This document shows positions 60,214 to 64,000 of a stretch of 64,000 nt of DNA, piece by piece. The stretch's first letter is position 1, and every line of letters begins with the position of its first letter. Position numbers and translations under genes: made by a program. A model generated the notes under the pieces. It did no database searches. It was not told where the DNA came from and saw only the letters and a program-made list of their open reading frames with translations. The DNA is from Halomonas sp. (lineage in GTDB: Bacteria; Pseudomonadota; Gammaproteobacteria; Pseudomonadales; Halomonadaceae): positions 224,388 through 288,387 of the forward strand of contig NZ_JAGOBJ010000008.1 in the NCBI RefSeq assembly GCF_017983445.1, read 5' to 3'.

Positions 60214-61041
60214 ATGACAGCAAGCACACTTAGTGCCGTGGCGGCCATTGAAGTGAAAGGCCTGTACGCGGCCTATCAGCGACACACCGTGTTGGAGAAC
60301 ATTGAGCTTGTCTTTCCTAAAGGCAAGTGGACGGCGATCGTGGGGCCAAACGGTGCGGGTAAGTCGACGCTTTTTCATGTATTGACCGGCAGCATGAAAC
60401 CGTTGCAGGGCAGTGTAAAAGCCTTCGATGAGCCGATCGCCATGCATCGCCGGGCAGGGCATATTGCCTATATGGCTCAAAGGGAGGCAATTGAATGGGA
60501 TTTCCCTGTTTCGGTATGGGAAACCGTCATGGGTGGACGTTATGGGCACATGCGCCAGGATGCCTTATGGCGAAGGCTGCTGCCTGCGCGCTGGCACCAT
60601 GGCCGACATAGCAAAGCCGTGCGAGACGCATTGGTTGCCGTGGATATGCTTACCTATGCGGACCGGCCGATTGGAGAGCTTTCTGGCGGTCAGAAAAAGC
60701 GCGTACTCTTAGCGCGAGCGCTTGCCCAGCAGGCCAATATTTTACTCCTGGATGAGCCGCTGGCGGGCGTTGATCCGCCTAGCGAAAAGCTTATTCTCTC
60801 GGTATTGCGCCGTGAGCGGGAGGCGGGTAATACCGTGATTATGGTAACTCACGATATGCCTGGCGCGCGCCGCCATGTGGATCACGTCGTGCTGATCAAT
60901 CGTTTCGTGAGAGGCACCGGCACGCCGCAAGACATGCTCAGTGAAGCAAAACTGGCGGAGCTTGCGGTTAGCTCGACCGAACAAACCGTCAATGATCGTC
61001 AAACGATGTCAGGGGCTTCCTATGGCCCCGCTCAAGGGTAA
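60214..61041 (+). CDS. mntB: Mn/Zn-type ABC transporter ATP-binding protein
   Basis: A 275-residue ATPase. Walker A is GPNGAGKST, the signature LSGGQKKRVLLARAL, Walker B LLLDEP, and the switch His is in VTHD. It follows the receptor by 6 bp and precedes the permease by 5 bp, an operon in SBP-ATPase-permease order. Confidence 0.94.
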   Translation: MTASTLSAVAAIEVKGLYAAYQRHTVLENIELVFPKGKWTAIVGPNGAGKSTLFHVLTGSMKPLQGSVKAFDEPIAMHRRAGHIAYMAQREAIEWDFPVSVWETVMGGRYGHMRQDALWRRLLPARWHHGRHSKAVRDALVAVDMLTYADRPIGELSGGQKKRVLLARALAQQANILLLDEPLAGVDPPSEKLILSVLRREREAGNTVIMVTHDMPGARRHVDHVVLINRFVRGTGTPQDMLSEAKLAELAVSSTEQTVNDRQTMSGASYGPAQG

Positions 61042-61046
61042 ACAAC

Positions 61047-61982
61047 GTGGTTGATAGTATGTTGATGATTGAAGCGTTCAGCGACGCTCTGGTAAGCGGA
61101 TTGATAACCGCTTTGATGGCGGTGGTTAACCTGTTGCCCAGCAGCGTGTCCGATGCTTTTCAATATGCATTTATGCAACGGGCGCTGCTCACATCGGTTC
61201 TGGTTGGCGCCATTTGCGGAATGCTTTCCTGCTATGTAGTGCTAAAGCGCTGGTCGCTTTTAGGCGACGCCATTTCCCATGCCGTGCTGCCCGGTGTAGC
61301 GATTGCATACTTACTGGGCTGGCCCTTCTTTGTGGGGGCGTTTATTACCGGGGCGCTGACATCGGTGGGTATTGGGGCGATCGAAAGAAACACGCGGATC
61401 AAATCCGACGCCGCGATGGGACTGATGTTTACCGCCTCGTTTGCCTTGGGGGTGGTGATTATCAGTAAACTGGCCTCCAGCACCCACCTGATGCATATTC
61501 TGTTTGGCAATGTACTGGGCGTTAAGCACTCAGCACTAATGCTCACCTTTGTTGCCAGCATCATTGCCATTTTAACGGTGTGGCTCGCGTATCGCCCTTT
61601 GTTGCTATACGCCTTTGATCCCCAGCAGGCGCAAGCGCTAGGTTTCAATACCCAGATTATTCATTACGGTTTGATTCTTTTGCTCACCTTGACGATCGTT
61701 GCCAGTCTGGAAACCGTTGGCATTATCCTGGTCGTGGCGATGTTGATTACGCCAGGGGCAACGGCACACCTGCTGACGGATCGTTTCAAAATAATGCTGT
61801 TGATTTCAGTATCTATCGGCATTTGTTCTGCTGTCATAGGCCTCTGGCTATCGGTCGTGTTTAACGTGGCCTCTGGCGGCGCTATTGTGTTGGTGGCGTT
61901 TGGGTTCTTCGTAATAGCGCTGCTCTTTTCGCCCAAACAGGGCATTGTTTCAAGGCAGTGGCGCCGTTGGCGAATGGGCTAA
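61047..61982 (+). CDS. mntC: Mn/Zn-type ABC transporter permease
   Basis: A 311-residue ABC-3-type permease with about eight or nine membrane segments. LLGDAISHAVLPGVAIAYLLG is the family's signature segment, followed by the ETVGIILVVAMLITPGATAHLLTDRF region. The start is GTG at 61047 with AAGGG eight bases upstream; a later ATG would cut into the protein. It completes the MntR-controlled importer. Confidence 0.93.
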   Translation: MVDSMLMIEAFSDALVSGLITALMAVVNLLPSSVSDAFQYAFMQRALLTSVLVGAICGMLSCYVVLKRWSLLGDAISHAVLPGVAIAYLLGWPFFVGAFITGALTSVGIGAIERNTRIKSDAAMGLMFTASFALGVVIISKLASSTHLMHILFGNVLGVKHSALMLTFVASIIAILTVWLAYRPLLLYAFDPQQAQALGFNTQIIHYGLILLLTLTIVASLETVGIILVVAMLITPGATAHLLTDRFKIMLLISVSIGICSAVIGLWLSVVFNVASGGAIVLVAFGFFVIALLFSPKQGIVSRQWRRWRMG

Positions 61983-62438
61983 AAACATTTAAAGAAGTGA
62001 GTCGGGAGCGTCTCGACCGCTTCGAGTTAATGTTTGATGCAAGCGGCATCTCTGCAACATTGCGTTGAAGAAGATGCCGGTGCGCGAAAGCTCATACAAT
62101 GTCGCTCTCACGCACATGCTCGTTATGTAAACTCAGAAGCTGCCAAATAGGGTGCCTAGCGTAATCACGCTGTATGCGAAGCACAGTAGTAATCTTTGAT
62201 ACTGGGCATCATATTGCAAAGCGGTAATGGCAAGGCGAATAAAATAGTAGCGCCATATACAAGCGCAGGCTTTTAGAAATAACGCGATGGATGCTTTTTG
62301 TAAGCGAGCGATCTGCTAAAATTTGCCCCCTTCGATATTAGGCTATGTACGAAACCGTTGGCCCTTCAATGCGCCGCACGGCGTTCGCTTGCTTTTCATA
62401 CATGTCCTGATCACTTTGTCATCGCTCTGGAACTCTTC
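61983..62438. other. 456-bp intergenic region, mostly featureless
   Basis: Between the metal permease and the antiporter I see only a CGGCATCT / AGATGCCG inverted repeat (62044-62051 and 62072-62079). No gene, known RNA or clear terminator is apparent. The antiporter promoter must lie here. Confidence 0.4.
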
Positions 62439-63785
62439 ATGAATGCAGTGATACTTGCAGTGCTCGTCATGGTAGTGCTGTCGCTTTTACGTGTGTCGGT
62501 CGTCTTTTCTCTGGTATTGGGCGCGCTGGTTGGTGGCCTGGTAGGTGGGCTTACGCTTGATCAAACTTTGGAAGCGTTTAATAACGGGGTAGGCGGGGGC
62601 GCACTGGTGGCGTTGGCCTATGCCACGCTGGGCGCTTTCGCGGTGGCGATTTCGCGCTCTGGCTTGCCGGACATGCTGGCTAATCGATTGATTACCATGT
62701 TGGGCAAAGAGACGTCGGTAAAGCATCAGGCACGCGTTAAAATGCTGTTACTCACTGCCGTGTTATTGGTGGCAATTTCATCGCAAAACGCGATCCCTGT
62801 GCACATTGCCTTTATTCCGGTTTTGATTCCGCCGCTGTTAACGGTGATGAATCGTCTCCAGTTAGACCGTCGAGCGGTAGCCTGCGCACTAACCTTCGGC
62901 TTGACTGCACCTTATATGCTGCTGCCCGTTGGTTTTGGCGCTATTTTCCTCAACGATATTCTGCTGGCTAATTTAAACAGTGCCGGTGCCCCCCTGGGCT
63001 TGGAAATTACCCGCGCCATGGTGCCCATGGCAATGGCGATACCCGTGGGCGGCATGGCCATTGGGCTTTTAGTGGCATTGTTCTTTAGCTATCGGGGCAG
63101 CCGCGAGTACTCCAGCAAAGACCTTGTGATGAGCAATGCACAACAGGAGCATACGCCTGCTCAACCGCATAAGTTAGGCTTGATAATGTCAGGTGTGGCG
63201 ATTGTGGCGGCATTGGGGTTACAGCTTTACAGTGGATCGATGATTTTAGGCGGTTTGGTTGGCATCGGTTTGCTATCCATAGGCGGGATTTTTAAGTGGC
63301 GTGAAGCCGATGATCTGTTTACCAGCGGTATGCGGATGATGGCATTGATCGGATTTATCATGATCTCGGCGGCTGGCTTTGCCGAGGTGATGAAGTCTAC
63401 CGGTGATATTGATACATTGGTTGCGGGAGCTTTTGAGATATTTGGTGATAACCGCGGCGTTGCAGCGTTGGTAATGTTGCTGGTAGGCCTGTTTATCACT
63501 CTGGGCATCGGGTCTTCATTTTCAACGATTCCGATTATTGCCGCGATCTTTGTGCCTTTGGCGGTTCAGTTTGGGTTTTCACCCTTGGCGACAGTCGTAC
63601 TGGTGGGAACCGCAGCCGCCCTGGGGGATGCTGGTTCACCCGCTTCTGACTCAACCCTTGGGCCAACAGCCGGCTTGAATGTCGATGGGCAACACGACCA
63701 CATATGGGATAGCGTGGTGCCGACTTTTTTGCATTACAACTTGCCGCTGATTGCCTTTGGCTGGCTGGCGGCCATGACGCTTTAA
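62439..63785 (+). CDS. NhaC-type Na+/H+ antiporter family protein
   Basis: A 448-residue membrane protein with about 11-12 segments. Family features are [46 protein letters not shown] at the N-terminus and [19 protein letters not shown] near the C-terminus, as in NhaC/YuiF-type transporters. It probably extrudes Na+ or exchanges organic acids. The ATG at 62439 follows GGAAC; the frame extends to 62358. A halophile needs such antiporters. Confidence 0.85.
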   Translation: MNAVILAVLVMVVLSLLRVSVVFSLVLGALVGGLVGGLTLDQTLEAFNNGVGGGALVALAYATLGAFAVAISRSGLPDMLANRLITMLGKETSVKHQARVKMLLLTAVLLVAISSQNAIPVHIAFIPVLIPPLLTVMNRLQLDRRAVACALTFGLTAPYMLLPVGFGAIFLNDILLANLNSAGAPLGLEITRAMVPMAMAIPVGGMAIGLLVALFFSYRGSREYSSKDLVMSNAQQEHTPAQPHKLGLIMSGVAIVAALGLQLYSGSMILGGLVGIGLLSIGGIFKWREADDLFTSGMRMMALIGFIMISAAGFAEVMKSTGDIDTLVAGAFEIFGDNRGVAALVMLLVGLFITLGIGSSFSTIPIIAAIFVPLAVQFGFSPLATVVLVGTAAALGDAGSPASDSTLGPTAGLNVDGQHDHIWDSVVPTFLHYNLPLIAFGWLAAMTL

Positions 63786-63920
63786 CCGTCATGCCGTAAC
63801 TACCAGGCAGTGCTAAAAAGTTCTTAAAAAAGTAGCACTGAAAAGTAACATTACAAAAGGGCGGCCAGTGGCTGTAATGCCAGTCAGTTAAGGTTTTCAT
63901 CAATTAGCAGATCATGAGAC

Positions 63921-63959
63921 AGTCTGGTACCAGTGATTCTCTGGTACCGGACTTTTTTT
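63921..63959 (+). terminator. Strong Rho-independent terminator
   Basis: Thirteen-base arms AGTCTGGTACCAG / CTGGTACCGGACT (one G-U pair) and seven T. It ends the antiporter transcript 135 bp after its stop. Confidence 0.92.
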
Positions 63960-64000
63960 ATGCACTTTAGCCAAGCCATCGACGCTATTGCGCGTGTAAC

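Noticed and set aside
63960-64000. Short open frame beginning ATG at the window end
   Set aside because: It starts inside the terminator T-tract without a ribosome site, and only 13 codons are visible, so it cannot be judged.
1-64000. CRISPR arrays and rRNA operons
   Set aside because: I saw no regularly spaced repeats, cas genes or rRNA segments in the window.

Overview
The window looks like a chromosomal segment of a moderately halophilic gammaproteobacterium of the Halomonadaceae (Halomonas/Vreelandella type). The basis is the mix of genes rather than a marker alignment: betIBA osmoprotectant synthesis with a choline-binding protein, an NhaC-type Na+/H+ antiporter, acidic exported proteins, TRAP and Fbp-type ABC transporters, FadE, and gammaproteobacterial ProS, 4.5S RNA and tRNA-Met. 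No rRNA, CRISPR array, phage or intact insertion sequence is visible.

Layout. 1-3.6 kb: 5' part of a selenocysteine-containing formate dehydrogenase alpha subunit (UGA recoded, SECIS hairpin visible), a small exported protein and topB. 3.7-13.1 kb: one-directional locus (minus strand) of fused ABC permease, ATPase, binding protein, inositol-monophosphatase-family enzyme, dual-specificity-type phosphatase, LacI regulator, periplasmic MINPP/phytase-type histidine phosphatase and porin. I read this as a phosphorylated-polyol or sugar-phosphate scavenging system. 13.3-23.8 kb: housekeeping and signalling (UbiB-like kinase, GNAT, SEC-C protein, AmpG, SlyD-like PPIase, degenerate-GGDEF/EAL protein, ProS, lipoprotein). 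23.8-30.8 kb: benE with a divergent XRE-cupin regulator and twin operators, nfo, ugpQ, quinone oxidoreductase, SLC13 permease. 31-42.1 kb: glpR/glpD, fadE, betA-betB-betI and a choX-like binding protein, with recognisable regulator palindromes.

42.2-49.6 kb: tRNA-Met, 4.5S RNA, a tandem CNNM/CorC pair, probable gene relics, an SDR lacking the usual catalytic Tyr, a Crp/Fnr regulator, NsrR and two conserved hypothetical families. 49.7-57.4 kb: a co-directional catabolic-looking cluster: Lrp regulator, class-V PLP enzyme, FAD-dependent monooxygenase-like protein, two CMD/AhpD-fold proteins and a complete TRAP transporter, closed by a strong terminator. 57.5-58.6 kb: an Xre/RES toxin-antitoxin pair. 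58.6-62 kb: mntR divergent from a Mn/Zn-type ABC transporter, with a perfect palindrome between them. The window ends with an NhaC-family antiporter.

The two regions most likely to hold something undescribed are the phosphatase/transporter locus (3.7-13.1 kb) and the Lrp/class-V/FMO/CMD/TRAP cluster (49.7-57.4 kb). Substrates are inferred from gene content only. All regulator sites were found by eye.
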